DNA of 64,000 nucleotides from Heterotrichella gracilis (lineage: Eukaryota > Sar > Xanthophyceae > Tribonematales > Xanthonemataceae), in the NCBI GenBank assembly GCA_032358255.1, contig JAULBX010001669.1, positions 90,066 through 154,065 on the forward strand, read 5' to 3'. Numbering within the stretch: position 1 is the stretch's first letter; the number at the start of each line of letters is the position of its first letter. Made by a program: the position numbers and the translations under genes. Below the pieces are notes generated by a model. That model had not been told where the DNA came from. It ran no database searches and saw only the letters and a list, made by a program, of their open reading frames with translations. This document shows, one piece after another, positions 12,275 to 24,796 of this stretch.

Positions 12275-13627
12275 ATGGCAAGAGCCAAGTCAAAGCAGAC
12301 AGGGCTGGTGACTGGTGGCTCGGGGTTCCTTGGCGGTCGCATTGTTGAGCAGCTGCTGGACAGCCAGAAGTATGATGTGGTGGTGTTTGACATCGCCCCC
12401 GTTGACAATCCCAAGATCAGATGTATAGTTGGTGATCTGAGAGACCTCGGGCAGGTGTCAGCTGCTTTCAAAGGTAAATATGCACAAAGATGCATGTCCC
12501 CAGCTGCTGCTGCTTAACAAGCAGCATTAGCTAACTCCAGGTGTCTGTGACAGGTGTGGATGTGGTTTTCCATGTGGCCACGGCTGCCCCCACTGGCACC
12601 AACACGCTCAACAAGCAGCTGATGTGGGATGTGAACGTCAAGGGAGCCCAGAACGTCGTGGATGCGTGCATCGCGCAGAAGGTGCCCAGGCTGTTGTACA
12701 CCAGCTCTTCATCTGTTGTGTTCCAGGGCAAGAGCCACTTCTACATCAACGAAGATGCGCCCTATGCGAAGCGCCCCATGGACTTCTACACAGAAACCAA
12801 GGCAGAGGCAAGTTGCGTCTTTTGCAGCAACCCCAGTACCCAGCTTGATGCAATGATTTGTTCTACCAGAGGAGGGCTTGTTTCCATACTGTTGCTGTGT
12901 GGTGGCAGGGGGAGAAGGTCATCCTTGCGGCCAATGGCAAGGGAGGCGTGGCAACCATGGCTCTCAGACCCAGCGCCATCTTTGGTGAAGGGGACAAGCT
13001 CATTGTGCCCACCACGGTGGCCAAGTGCAAGGAGGGCAAGATGAAGTACATCATCGGCACCGGCAAGAACGAGATGGACTGGACGTATGTGGGCAACGTA
13101 GCCCTGGGACACATCATGGTGAGCTCACCCCTGCTGCCTGCTGCCTTACAAATCCAGGGTATCTCCTCTGGTTGTGCCTTGCTACCTCAAGAGGCTCATA
13201 AAATTTGTTGCGCCGGTTGCAGGCTGCCGAGCACCTGTCACTGGACTCCCCGCTGGCTGGCAAGCCCTACTTCCTGACCAACGACGACCCCATGCCCTCC
13301 TTCACCTTCCTGGGCAACGTGCTTGAGGGGCTGGGCTACCCACGGCCCCACAAGAAGCTGTCAGCCACACTGCTGTTTGTGCTGGCATTCATCTTTGTGT
13401 GGTTCATTGCACCAATCTTCAAGCTCGTGGGCAAGCAGGTGTCCACCGAGTTCACCCCCAACCGCATCAAGCTGGTGTCAGTGAACCGCACCTTCAGCAT
13501 CGAGCGGGCAAAGAAGGACTTTGGTTACAAGCCAACAGTGGGCATGCAGGAGGCAATACGGCGCACGATTGCTGCGTTCCCACACCTCCGTGCGGACGCG
13601 GGTCAGCCAGATAAGAAGGGAGATTAG
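12275..13627 (+). CDS. 3-beta-HSD family sterol dehydrogenase (sterol-4-alpha-carboxylate 3-dehydrogenase type)
   Basis: Four exons, 12275-12473, 12554-12807, 12909-13118, 13223-13627; 355 residues. The N-terminal Rossmann motif is TGGSGFLG (residues 14-21), the acidic FDIAP follows the second strand, and the SDR active-site pair is YTETK. The family's ALRPSAIFGEGD and FTFLGNVL segments are present. A hydrophobic helix (LLFVLAFIFVWFIAPIF) near residue 270 would anchor it to the ER, as in ERG26 and plant 3-beta-HSD/D proteins, which act in C-4 demethylation of sterols. Intron 2 appears to be GC-AG. A TGTAA element, the usual green-algal poly(A) signal, sits about 100 nt after the stop (near 13725); none separates it from PET100. 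Confidence 0.92.
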
Positions 13628-13837
13628 TTCTGCAGTTCCACATTGTCGTGGCTGGCAAAATAGCTGACCAGCATACTTTGTGACTTTTTAATCTGTCAAT
13701 GCCCCCCAAAGTGGCTGCTAGCCTTGTAACAAATACGTACTGGTGTTGAGCACGCGCAGCCAAAGGTGTGCAAATTAACAAGAAAGACAGGGCTGCAGTT
13801 ATATTGGCGCCCAGGAGATCACCGCCACTGCAATGCA

Positions 13838-15342
13838 TCATGCTGCAATCGCAAACTCTGTTGCCGCCACATCAAACTCCGACTCCAATCGCTCTGTGGT
13901 CTTGAGGAAGGCATGTGTGGGAGCAACCACCTTCAATTGACTGCAGCCAACCAATGCCAGGGTCAATGCCTCAGTGACACCACGGTGAAGTTGCAGACTG
14001 ACACGCCAGGGCAATGCTGTACTCACCTTTGGTACCTGGCCACTGCTTTCCCCAAGTGTGTGCCGACCACCACCAAGTTGGCAAGGGTGTCAGGGTCCTT
14101 GGGGTTCTTCTCAAACGCCTCCAGCAGCTCCTTCTCTGCATCCTCCACCTTCCCCATCTTCAGGTTGCACACCGCGCTGTCGTTGAACAGCCTCACCTGG
14201 TCACAAAACAATGCGAAGTGGTCAATACCCCACACACGCCGCAAGCAAAGCAATGCACGTGTTGGGCACCCGTGGGCCCTACCGTCCAGCTGTACTTCTC
14301 GCCCAGCTCTTGGAAGATGTAGAAAGCCTCCTGTACCTTCTCACCGCCCTGCAAGGACAGGCGCACTCTCAAATCACTGCGCACAGGGTTCCTGCTGAAG
14401 CCTGCTTTGGCAGAGAGATTATCAGCACTCACCAATGCCATGCCTGTCCATGCTTGGCTCAGCTGCGTGAGAGTGGCATCATCGTCCACCGCGGACATTG
14501 CCTGCAAAAACCAACGGGTTTGAGACATGCCAGCCACAGTGTTGTGCATCAGCTGCCTTGCAACAGAGCAGTTGCTTGCAGAGGCTTGCCCTGCACTGCA
14601 TACCTTGACCTGCTTGTCTGCTTGGTCAGGCCGGTTCATCTTCAGGTATATTTGTACGCACAAGGCCATCCTGTTCCACACACAAGGGTTTCAGCTCTAA
14701 GCGACATGCCTTCCAGACGTGGACAGTGACCAAACAAAAAGGACACGTACATTTCAAGGTTGAGGCCCCTGTAACAGCACTTGAGTGCCTCCACATGGTT
14801 CTCCTCGTGCGCATAGATGGTGCCACCCACAATAAGCACAGTGGGGTTGTTTGAGCAAGCAGGGTCCGCCAGCCAGTCTGCCAAGGTGCTCAGAGCATCC
14901 TCCTGCCCAGGTTTGCAGCAGAGGTAAGTAGCGTCCCAACCTTAAACCAATTATATGACAACCCATCTGCAAAGAACGACCTGGCTACCCAACACCCACC
15001 TTTGGAAGTTTCCCTGATAGGTATTGAGCAAGGAGCTTTACAGCTTGGAGTGCCATAGGAGCAGAGTCTGGTATCTCGTTGATGACAATCTGCACAGGTT
15101 GTGATGGTGATGGTTAGTGGGGGGTGAGGTGGGACAACCATGCCATTCAGAGCAAGCCACATGCCCTGCCAACTTACGTCATGGCTGCCAAGCTCTATGT
15201 ACGACCTATACACGAAGCTGTCCCTCTCTACTTGCTCCAGTTCTGACAGCATCTCCAAATCAGAGGCCTCGTTGATAGCTGTCTGGAAGGCACCAAGGTA
15301 GAAGTTGTTCCGCACTGGGAACAGCATATCTGGTCCCGACAT
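13838..15342 (-). CDS. COPE: Coatomer subunit epsilon (COPI coat)
   Basis: Eight exons (minus strand): 15178-15342, 15000-15089, 14751-14902, 14604-14670, 14433-14501, 14283-14348, 14027-14196, 13838-13940; 293 residues, the family's usual size. The start MSGPDMLFPVRNNFYLGAFQ and DSFVYRSYIELGS are characteristic of epsilon-COP. The body is TPR-like helical repeats, including GGTIYAHEENHVEALKCC, LKMNRPDQADKQVK and ALVVV-type NLVVVGTHLGK near the C-terminus. Epsilon-COP pairs with alpha-COP in the outer COPI layer for Golgi-to-ER transport. It converges with the sterol dehydrogenase gene, with 210 nt between stop codons, so the 3-prime UTRs may overlap. Confidence 0.94.
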
Positions 15343-16059
15343 GGTGTGGGACTATGTCAAAGCCTCCAGTTGTAGCAGAATATGGCCTAGACAGCAGCTT
15401 ACACAACGTCACAGTACGGAGATCATAAGGGTGGTGTGGCCAACTCCTTGAACGAGATCAAACGGGAGCACCGGTTGTTTGCTGGCGAGGTAAGACTGCA
15501 AGTTGCTCTTTGATCCCAAATCCACAAGTTGGTCACGCCTTTCGAGTAGCAGAGTTCGTACAACAGCAATCCAGTGCAAACAAAAGTAATGGGTTGAAAC
15601 AATGAAAGCTGCATCTTTTCCTGTGTGCCGCATATGGGGCTGCCGCCTTTCCAAGTGCCGCCGTTTTGCGGCGCAGTCGGGGTCTTGGACATATGCATGC
15701 ATCGCCGTTGCTGTGTTGTTAACCCTGCTAATCACGCACAAGCAGCGCGCTTACTACTTCAAAGTGCTGGACGAGTCAACACCACGCAATGACCCACCAA
15801 TAGGCTGGCTCAAATTGTCCATGCAACTAATGCATGCAAGATCCCAACTCAAACACAGCACCTCACCTTGCGTATAACACTGTACATCGTATTAACAGTT
15901 GCAGACTCAACTCCTGTTTTAAGCCTCGCTGCGCCCGCTAGTGTCTTTTGAGAGGAACACCCCACACAAGGGTCAACCCGACACTGTGTTTTGCACCTGA
16001 ACTACAGGGGTACGGGCAGCACCAAACAGCCATTGCAGCCGGGCCCTTGTACCCTCACG
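15343..16059. other. Divergent intergenic region, COPE / homoserine kinase
   Basis: 717 nt between divergent starts. A 91-codon plus-strand frame at 15602-15877 has one hydrophobic stretch but no family motif and no supporting context; I do not call it. The region probably contains both promoters. Confidence 0.5.
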
Positions 16060-18630
16060 ATGGCGCATTCACACCCAGTCTGCTTCCAATGCACGTCACA
16101 CTCGCAATTCCGCCGCCCACTCGCACCACCCGGCCTCACGAGGTCCAGGCACGCCCAGCGCCATGCCACCCCCCGCCTGGTGTGCCAGCTAGCCACCAAG
16201 TCTCCCGAGGCCAGCATCGACCCAACGGAGACGGAGGTGGCCGCCTTTGCACCCGCCACGGTGGCTAATCTAGGGCCAGGGTTTGACTGGATGGGCTGTG
16301 CAGTTGAGGTAGGGTTTCCACCCAAACCCCAGTAGGGTGCGCCTGGACCACTGTTAGGGTGTATGCTACTGTCGCTCGCTTGCCCTCCATCCCAGCCAGT
16401 GCAGTACCTTTGAATGGGCTTACACAGAGGTACATGCCAGACCCTGCAAAATTGTTCAAATATTGCACACAGGTGCCACACCCACACGAGTGCAGCCCGA
16501 CTATCGCAGGCATTGCTGCAGGCCTATTATATGCACACCATCCACTTACCCTGCAACACACACTGTACTCATCCAATCCACTTGCACAGGGGGATGGCGA
16601 CACAGTCATCGCACGGGTACTGCCGGACCGACCAGGGGAGGTGGTTATCGCCAGCATAGAAGGGGATGGCGGGCGCCTGTCCCTCATCCCTGCTGAAAAC
16701 TGTGTTGGCATCGCAGCCCTGGAAACCCTTAAGCTGCTGGGAACACCAACCTGTGGCATCGAGCTGTCACTGAAAAAGGTACACCCTGGCTAGGGTTTTC
16801 CTTAACTACCTAGGTAGCTAGGGTATGCACTGACACTGACACTGACACTGACACCGCCACTACCACATATGCACTGCCACTGCCTGTGCCACACCCATGT
16901 GCACAGGGTGCTACCGTCTGCATTACGACTTCCCATGCGTATCAGGTATGTCGCCATCCATTCGCAGTTGGCTGCCTATTGCCACCACCCCACCTCCACC
17001 CACCCCCTCCCCTCCTACCTCCCTTTCAGGGTCTCCCCCTGGGCAGTGGCCTGGGCAGCAGCGCGGCCAGCGCAGCCGCGGGCGCGTGGGCGGTGAACAT
17101 GCTGTTTGGCTGCCCCCTGACCAAGCACCAGCTGGTGTACCCTGGGCTGCAGTCCGAGGCGGCGGTGAGCGGGTACCATGCAGACAACATCGCACCCGCG
17201 CTGCTGGGGGGCTTTGTGCTCATCAGGTGCGGCCAGCGACTAGGCAATGTTGGGCCTAGGGTGTATGATGGCGACTATTAGAAGGGGTCCATGTGGGTCC
17301 ATGTGTCGATCGACCACCGTGAACACATGGTTATTCCCAACTCAGTGCATCCCGCCCTCGCACAGCACATGCTTGCTCACGCCACACGACATAGTCCTCA
17401 CCACAGGGGACATGGGTCCGGCGTGCAAACACTCAAACACTGCTCAAGTACCCTTCCTCGCGGGGCACTGTGCCTCGTCCCCCTCCACTCACACATTCCC
17501 AGCAGCTGCCACCATCTCACCCTTCCTCCCCACCTCTTCCAGGAGCGCCGACCCCCTGGACATCCAGCAGCTGCCCTTCCTCGGCCAGGACCTGTGGTTT
17601 GTGCTTGTCAACCCGGTGTTTGAGGCACCCACTGCACAGATGCGCGCGGTGCTGCCCAAGCAGGTGGACATGAGCCAGGCAATAGCAAACTGCGCGATGG
17701 GCGGGTCGCTGGTGAGAACCTAGCTAGGGTTGGAAGGGGGAGAGTGGTACTGAAGAGAACCTATTTAAGGGTATAGGTGTTAGCTGGAGCAGGGTCGCTG
17801 GTGGGAACCTGGCTAGGGTTTGGGGTGGGGGTGCCAGTCTGGACTTGCTCAGGGTATTGTCTCGTTATACATTTGGATTTGGATAAGAGTCCCTGAGTGC
17901 TATCAAAATCAATAAGGAACCTGTGCAACGGAATGTTTAAGGGAGAAATGCATTTGACCTATTTCAGCAATTATATTGGTTTTAAATTCCGAACTGATCC
18001 CTGCAGGTGGCTGGCATCCTCACCGGCAACGTGCCGCTCATTGGCCGGGCGCTGGACTCCGACGTCATCATCGAGCCCGTCAGGGGGCCACTCATCCCAG
18101 GGTTTGCGGCGGTCAAGGCGGCTGCGCGCGCGGCTGGCGCACACGGGTGCACCATCAGCGGGGCGGGGCCCACAGCGGTGGCCATTGTGGATGACCCAGT
18201 CGTGGCGCAAAAGGTGGGTACGGTGGGGTGTGGGGGGCCGGGGCAGGATGGATTTTTGGCAATTGGGAGCGCTTCCTTCCAGGCGGCAAATGCTCTAGCG
18301 GGGTGTAGGTGGAAGCAGGGGCGTGTGTGTTTGATGGCAGGGCCTGGTGCATCACCATGGCAGATGACGCACAACGTTGGATCTGGCATAATGCACTGGA
18401 TTATGCATGTCCATTCCGGGTAGTGTGAGCTGTCGCATGCTTTGCATACCATAAGGATAGAAAAGTACAATGACCGTGCATATCATTCCTTGGTCGCTAT
18501 CGCCGAACAATGGTTCCCCACGGCGCAGGTGGCAGACGCCATGTGCGCTGCATTCCGCACCCACGGCCCCCTGGAGGTGAACTCGTGCAAGATTGTGCGG
18601 CTGGACCCCGTGGGGGCAAAGGGACTATGA
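16060..18630 (+). CDS. HSK: Homoserine kinase, plastid-targeted
   Basis: GHMP kinase that phosphorylates homoserine on the way to threonine. Six exons: 16060-16308, 16590-16778, 17030-17226, 17543-17711, 18007-18213, 18529-18630; 370 residues. The first 50 or so residues are rich in Ser, Arg, His and Pro with few acids, as in a chloroplast transit peptide. Then come APATVANLGPGFDWMGCA, the ATP-binding glycine/serine loop GLPLGSGLGSSAASAAA, SGYHADNIAPALLGGFVLIR and the C-terminal GCTISGAGPTAVAI, all family signatures. A 39-nt open stretch before the ATP-loop exon would keep frame but breaks the conserved KKGLPLGSG join, so it was left in the intron. Confidence 0.95.
17703..17823 (+). repeat. 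Copy of homoserine kinase exon 4 (fourth coding exon) end in its intron
   Basis: The exon end and donor at 17703-17733 recur at 17792-17823, offset 89 nt, in the following intron. AGGGTTT telomere-like units accompany both copies. Confidence 0.7.
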
Positions 18631-19753
18631 GAAACAGGGAGGGATTGGGAGGGGCACGCGGCCAGGCGGTGTGGTGCAGATGCATGCGGTCATGCCCTGG
18701 ACAGGGTGAGGGATGGGGACACTAGTGTTTGAATCACTGCCAAGAGTTACTGCGGTCTGGCATGCTCTGCGTTAAAGCTGCCCACCAGGCCGGCCTAGGC
18801 ATTTTGGGAACATCCGATGGCATCATGGCTGTGCCACATGCGGCATGCTCACTGGTACGGCACTGGGATAGATATACCCTGTGGGACGCCCTGAACACGG
18901 TTACAGTCATTTGAGAACAAACTGCTATGCTTGACAGTCAATTTAATTTAAGTGATGTTTATATGTCAAACAATGTTGACGAGGGACCCTGTTTGGTGGA
19001 CCCAGGATGTGCGTGACGGATTGCTGGCTATCATAGCACACACCCAGTCAGTGCTGACAATGCCAAATGCCATGGCCCATATATGCATGATATATCCCAG
19101 GATTGATGATGCGTCTTGAGCCTCAAGTTGAGGCCTACTGTTTGTCAATGAGAATTCATTTGAAACACCAGCAATAGTCCTGCTAATACTGCATAGGCAC
19201 TATAGAGATTGAGCAGACTTCAGCGCAACGCCAACAAAAAGAATTCCATCGAAATGTGGTCTAGTCCTTGCCAACAAGGCTGCAGAGAATAATTTGGCAT
19301 ACCCGCGTACCGTTCACCCTCAGCAGCCTGTAACCACGACGAGACCATATTTTGGCGAGCAGTTCTTGTTGACAGTCCCTTCCACTTCATCGCTTAACAT
19401 TGTGACAGTCGTACAAGTAACCATTATGATACTAATGCTCGGCAGGAACAGCACAGAAAAAAAACTGTCTGACTCAGTGACGCAGATATCTTCCTGAATT
19501 TTAGACAATCCTATGGAAACGTGGAACTCATGATTGTCATGTGATCAGCGGCTACAGTGCTGAACTTCAAGGTGCAACGTCAAATCCTGGCTTTTTCCAA
19601 GTTGGCTAAAACCTGGTGAGGTTTGGGGTAGCTGCAAGATAAGGCCATGTAAAGCGCTCCTTATCAACAAGCTCACGCAGATTGTTAGCCGATACCCTAG
19701 TGAGTAGTCACACCCACTGACTGCCCATATGGTAAGAAATGGGTAAGAATCAG
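18631..19753. other. Convergent intergenic region, homoserine kinase / UBZ4 gene
   Basis: 1.1 kb of 3-prime flanks. Open frames are short and unsupported. Nothing recognisable as an RNA gene or mobile element. Confidence 0.5.
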
Positions 19754-22700
19754 CTAGAAGAACCTCCTGCCAATATAGCGCTGGCACCACGCCTCCACAG
19801 GCTGGGCCACCACCCGCCACACAGCCTCAAGCGCAGCCTCATTCCCCTCCCCTGCCTCACCACTGCCCCCCTTGTGGTGCCTGGGTGAGGGGAGGAACGC
19901 CTTGTGGTTGCGGCTGCTTCGGAAGCGCCACATGGCACTCTTCACCATGTCTGCGAAAGTGGGGTTGAGGGTTTAGGGTTGAAGGGCTAGGGCTAGGGTT
20001 TGAGGTTTAGGGTGTAGAAAAGCGCCACAGTGCATGTCTGCGTGGCTGCAAGGGGGCACATGGGTTGTGTGCGGTGACCGAGACCCTTCACATCCCTAAT
20101 ACCACGTGTAGTGGCAGACCGGACGTGCATGCTTTACACCTTCAATCCATCTAGTGATCCACCACTCCAATGACAGGTTTGACCCTAAGGACAACTGAAA
20201 GGACACCATGTCACATGATGCATCTTCAAAGGGGTCACAGACAGCGGGTGACCACCTCACCCCACCCCACTCACCGTACAGCTCATCCTGTTGCCTGGGC
20301 CCACCCGCAGCCTCCACCACCGCGGCCTCCACCCCCGGATCCGCCATCACCTCCTCCACCACATTGGACACATGGAAATCGATGGCTGCGGGGGGCAGGT
20401 CGGATCGGCACATGGGCCCCATGTGCGCCAGGTCAGCGAGGGTGCAGGCTGCCAGGGGGGCGGGGTACAGGGAGTGAAGGTAGGAGGGCCAGGTGGAGGG
20501 GGGATGGGGATTGGTGGGGGTGCCTGGGGATAGGAAATGGAGGGTGCGTAAGGGTCGTAGCCAACAAGGAGAGTTTAGTGAAGGGTTTGCCACCTCATTT
20601 ACTTTAGTGAAGCTACAACGATGCATTAGCTCCCATGTAGTAAGTAGTAGTTGTTTGATGCCGATGCCACATGTGGCTGGCTATACAGGCACAGTGCCCA
20701 TCCATGTATGATTCTGCAACAACCATTTGCATCCCCTCTAGGGTTTGGCGACAATCCTTACCTGTCAGCGGCACAAACACACCCGCAGGGGGAGGCAGGG
20801 GGGGCGCAGACCCTGGCGCCTGCCCCAGGCGCGCAGCCCAAACCCTTGCAAAACCCTTCAGCATCTCCACATCCCCTTGCATGCCCCCAAAGGCGGCGCG
20901 CATGATGATGGCGCGCACCAGGGACGCCGAGCTAGGGTCTAGGGTTTTGGGGCAGTTCAAGAAGAGCTGGAGCAGGGTGGGGGGTGCTGCTTCCCCGCTG
21001 TCTGGCAGGGAGGAAGTTTGGCCTGGCGGTGAGGAGGACTGGTCTGGCGGGGGCTTGTGGTCGCGGACGGGCGCCTCGGCCATCTGCAAGGGTTTGGGAG
21101 TAGGGTTTTAGGATTATGCAGTGCAGTGGCAATGGCCCCACCCACACCAGTCACCCGCACACCTCCCTGCTTCCCCATTCCCACTCCACAACGTGCTGTG
21201 CGATGCTCACACCACCCAATCCTCTCAAAATCCCTTCACATTCAACTTTTGCGACACAGCAGGCATGCCGCCAAATTGTGCAGCCCCTATGTCACAACCA
21301 ACAGCAACTATGGTAGCAACCCACGACTGCCTGCTACCAGGCTAAGATGTGTCAGCCCTCAGGTGACCCCCCCATCCCCCTCCTCACCTGCTGCACCATC
21401 GCCAGGCACGCCGCCACCTGCGCCGCCCCCATGTGGTACCCCTTGGCCCCCGCAGCCATGAGCCACACCAGCATGGGCAGCCAGGGGTGCAGCAGCGCAT
21501 CCTCCAGACAGATGATGAGGGCGCGGCGCAGGAAATCGGAGGGGTCCTCCTTGATCAGGTGCAACGCAGTCCTGTGGGGGCATGCAACAAGTTATGCTTC
21601 GCAGTGGATTGCTTTTTGGATCGTACTATATTAGCGGATGATGATGGTGCAGCGCAGGAATTCCGAGGGGTCCTTCTGACCACGTGTAATGCAGTCCTGT
21701 GGGGGCATGTGATCAGCTCAGATCGGTAGTGCATTGGTTTTTATACTACGTGATAACAACGTTTCATTCATGGTGCATGAGTGGGACCAGTGTTGGATTG
21801 AATGGGTACTCTACTACGGTAAGCGGCTCAATTGGCTGCGACGCACTACAAAGCAGCTCACACCCCCTCCCTTGGCCCTACCTCATTGCCGCTGCCCCCC
21901 TGCACAGCCGCACATTCTTCTGAAGGGCGCTTTTCAGTGCGCTGGTGCTGCCATGGAATTTGCCACCAGCAGGGGGGCGGTTGCTCTCCAGGAATTTGGA
22001 ATCCCAGTCGACAACGCCACCCTCCCCGGGGCGCACGTTGGTCATCAGCTTGATCACCACATTCTGACCTGTGTGGGCACGTAGTTGTAGGGAATTAGAT
22101 TATGGTGTCCACCTAAGAAATCAGCGTAAAGTCAGCATAAATCCAGACAGCGCGGTACAATGGAAACTCTTTTCCGGCATGAAAGCATAAAAAATGGGAG
22201 GCAATCACTGGACAAGAAGAAAGAAAGAAAGAAAGAAAGGGAACGCACAGAGGCATAGTTAGTGGGGAAGAGAAGGCGTTCCCAGGCTCCAACTCCTTCC
22301 TAACATTGTGCGCGAGGGGGTTATCATCCCCAAGGAGGTCAACTGCACAACCTTTTCTTCCATTCCCCACCTGGCTCCTTCAGCTTGGCACCAGCCAGCA
22401 CTGTGTTTGCCGACCACACGCTCTCCTTCTCTAATTGTCTGGCGTCCACCTGCCCTGCGTCGCCCCCCTGGGTGCATTGGGTTCCCTCCCCTGGTCCTTG
22501 AGACTCTGCCACCCCCCCTTGCATGGGGCGGGTGCGGTGGGGCCACCAGTGCCACTGCCACTCACCGGCAGGGGTGCGGTGGAGGTAAAACACAACCACC
22601 TGCATGGAGGGAATGCAGGGTTCCGGGTTTGTTATGATTGTGGAGTACGGAATACGCTAACCATAAACCTTGCGCACCACTGTGAAAGGACGCCAGTGAG

Positions 22701-23879
22701 GTGGGTACACGCATTTCAGCCGCAACCGATTTTGTTCCGCCGCTGGGAGGACATTGGTCATTAACAAAATCCAACTGCCAGCGCCTATGGGTCGGCTATG
22801 CCAAATGCTGGTTGGGTAAGGGACGTGTAGGGTATAGCCGCGGCCTCACCTTTTCCTGGACCTCCTTTTGGCGCCGCATCATGAACGAAAATGCATTCTC
22901 CTTGCCGGCCTTTGCCTGGGACCCACTGGTGCTCTCCCCACCTGTGCGCCGCTCCCCACATGGCTGCACCCCACCACCACCACCACCACCACCACCACCA
23001 CCACCTCCACCACTGCCACCGTCACCGAGGCCACCGCCGCCACCATCACCACCACCTTGCATGTACGGTGCAGCACCAGGCCCTTCCCTTGCCATGGATG
23101 ATACAACAGGGTTAGCGGGGTGGGCGCTAGGGAGGGAGGCGTCAGGGGGTAATAATAGTGGTTGTCCCGCCGCGGCATCCTCGCCAGGTGCAGAGGCGTG
23201 GCCTGGAATGCTGGTCGACGGCTGACAGCTGCCCGTTGGTGCCTGCTCCAGTGGTGATCCCTCACTGCCACAACTGCCACTCGGGTGCGTGTCACTCCTC
23301 GGGGCCGTTCCAGGAGTGTCATCTGGGGTGGGCGAAGTGGTATATTGCCGTGGGTGGTTCCGCGCTGCGTTGGGCTGTGCGGTTTGTTCACCGTGTGCTG
23401 TGCCACTAGGGCACTCCTGTGTGGTGGTGCACGGCGTGGCAGTGTCTCGGTCCGCTCTGCTGTCTATGCAGGAGTTGACATGCAGCTGCAGCAGCGGGGT
23501 CCCCACTGAAACCCCACACACGGGACAAGGCGAGAAGGAGGAAACCTGCAAGCCCAGACAAAGAATGTAAGGATATCGGATCCTTGAGGCGGCAGGTTGC
23601 ACCTACATATTGGGTTGCATGCAGCTGTTGTGGTGGAGGGTTTGAAAGTTCAAATTTTGAGCGGCTTCCAGCAAGCTCCCAACCGACCTCCTATCATATA
23701 GGCTGTTCCAATGTACGAGTACCCATTCACACACGTACCCCTGGTCTGGGTTTGGAAGGCACACTGGCGGTTTTCTGCCTTTTTGCGGAGTTGGTACCAG
23801 CGGGTTTTGCTGCCAGCCACCATGGCACAGCAGGTTTTGGCGCGGGTGTGTGCTCCTGTGACCCTCTCGAGCCCTCCAT
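19754..23879 (-). CDS. UBZ4 zinc-finger protein with RarA/WRNIP1-C-like helical segment, uncharacterised
   Basis: I do not recognise a named family. Eight exons (minus strand): 23739-23879, 22850-23545, 22566-22599, 21882-22068, 21388-21571, 20762-21083, 20275-20448, 19754-19950; 644 residues, all junctions in frame. A basic stretch AKRQK precedes a Rad18-type UBZ4 finger: Cys54-x2-Cys57-x11-His69-x3-Cys73. A Ser/Pro/Gly-rich linker follows, with a poly-Gly run encoded by a microsatellite. Residues about 328-414 read SALKSALQKNVR, then FLRRALIICLEDALLHP and LVWLMAAGAKGY; the spacing recalls the helical C-terminal domain of RarA/WRNIP1, but no Walker motif is present. Later SDLPPAAIDFHVSNVVEE looks conserved. 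A role in ubiquitin-linked DNA damage response is inference from the finger alone. Confidence 0.75.
21511..21713 (-). repeat. Copy of UBZ4-gene exon 5 start and acceptor in intron 4
   Basis: About 75 nt spanning the acceptor side of exon 5 (21511-21590) recur at 21638-21713 with substitutions. The copy keeps the CAG acceptor. Confidence 0.8.
22213..22262. repeat. Dispersed repeat, (GAAA)n-linked, copy A
   Basis: A GAAA microsatellite followed by a conserved stretch resembling GGGAACGCACAGAGGC. A second copy with the same layout lies at 28384-28425. Possibly the end of a short interspersed element. Confidence 0.45.
22972..23012 (-). repeat. CAC/CCA trinucleotide run coding for poly-Gly
   Basis: A near-perfect trinucleotide run inside exon 2 of the UBZ4 gene; on the minus strand it encodes about 13 consecutive glycines in the linker. 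Likely length-variable between strains. Confidence 0.85.
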
Positions 23880-24796
23880 CTCACGTTGTCGTATACGAGA
23901 GGCTATCACCGAGACTTGTCAACTTGAAACTCGTCTCGTTCAGCTGCATTATGACATGCATGCATATATGCATGGCAGGAATGTGAAGCTGTCTCTTTCT
24001 GGTAGGTGCTATTAGCTTGCGCATCAACCCAACGAGTGTACAAGCATGCAAACAAGGTGCTGAGACGCAGGATGGCGTGGGTTTTGTGTTGAAATGCCAG
24101 TCTAGGTTGAGACAACCTTGCACCTTCCTCGTTGATGTACATAGTACTCCACCTTGTCACCAGCGAATGAAGGTCCAAGCGACCTCTCGAGGTGATCAAG
24201 CCTCCAAGACCTATGAAACCGTGTTGACAGACGGCTTATGTACCATACTTACGTTCTCGCGGCACAACAGGCGTGAGTGTCAAAGGTAAGGAGTGGTTGC
24301 TGGGCGCCCACATGCGCACATGTCCGGGGGTGAAGTCAACGAGTTTCGCTGGCCATAGACCCAACGCGTCTTTCAGTATCGTGCACCTCGCCACCGTAAC
24401 AAGTGTCTCATAACCAACAAATTTCAAGTGGGAGCTGTGACAGGGTTCCTATGCTGTGCCTACACTGAGCTAGGTACACAGTCCAGGGTAGGCTGGCAGC
24501 GCTAGTTCAGCTGCTTGATGACGGATGAACTAGTTTGTGTGCTCTCTGCCTGAACATTTGACGCACACATATCGTCAGTCTAGTCTTCAGTGTTGCTTAC
24601 CTAGGTGCAGGTTGCCGCAACCTTTCCACAAGTTAGGGGCATCCCCGGTACTCCTGCCTAGCTAGGCCTATAGGCAGCGCCAGTTCACAACCTCTAAAGA
24701 CCTAAACAACATTCCTACTTTTGTCACAGGCACAGCAAATCAAAGGCAATAAACCAACCTAACCATCAGATCTGAAGCTTTACTGCTGTCATCAAG
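23880..24796. other. Divergent intergenic region, UBZ4 gene / HIR
   Basis: 0.9 kb between divergent start codons. No coding or RNA signal seen. Presumed promoter region for both genes. Confidence 0.5.

Noticed and set aside
15602-15877. Small membrane-protein gene between COPE and homoserine kinase
   Set aside because: One hydrophobic stretch only, no homology I recognise, and it sits in a likely bidirectional promoter.
16908-16946. 39-nt in-frame candidate exon of homoserine kinase
   Set aside because: Would insert 13 residues into the conserved KKGLPLGSG junction; skipping it gives the family sequence.
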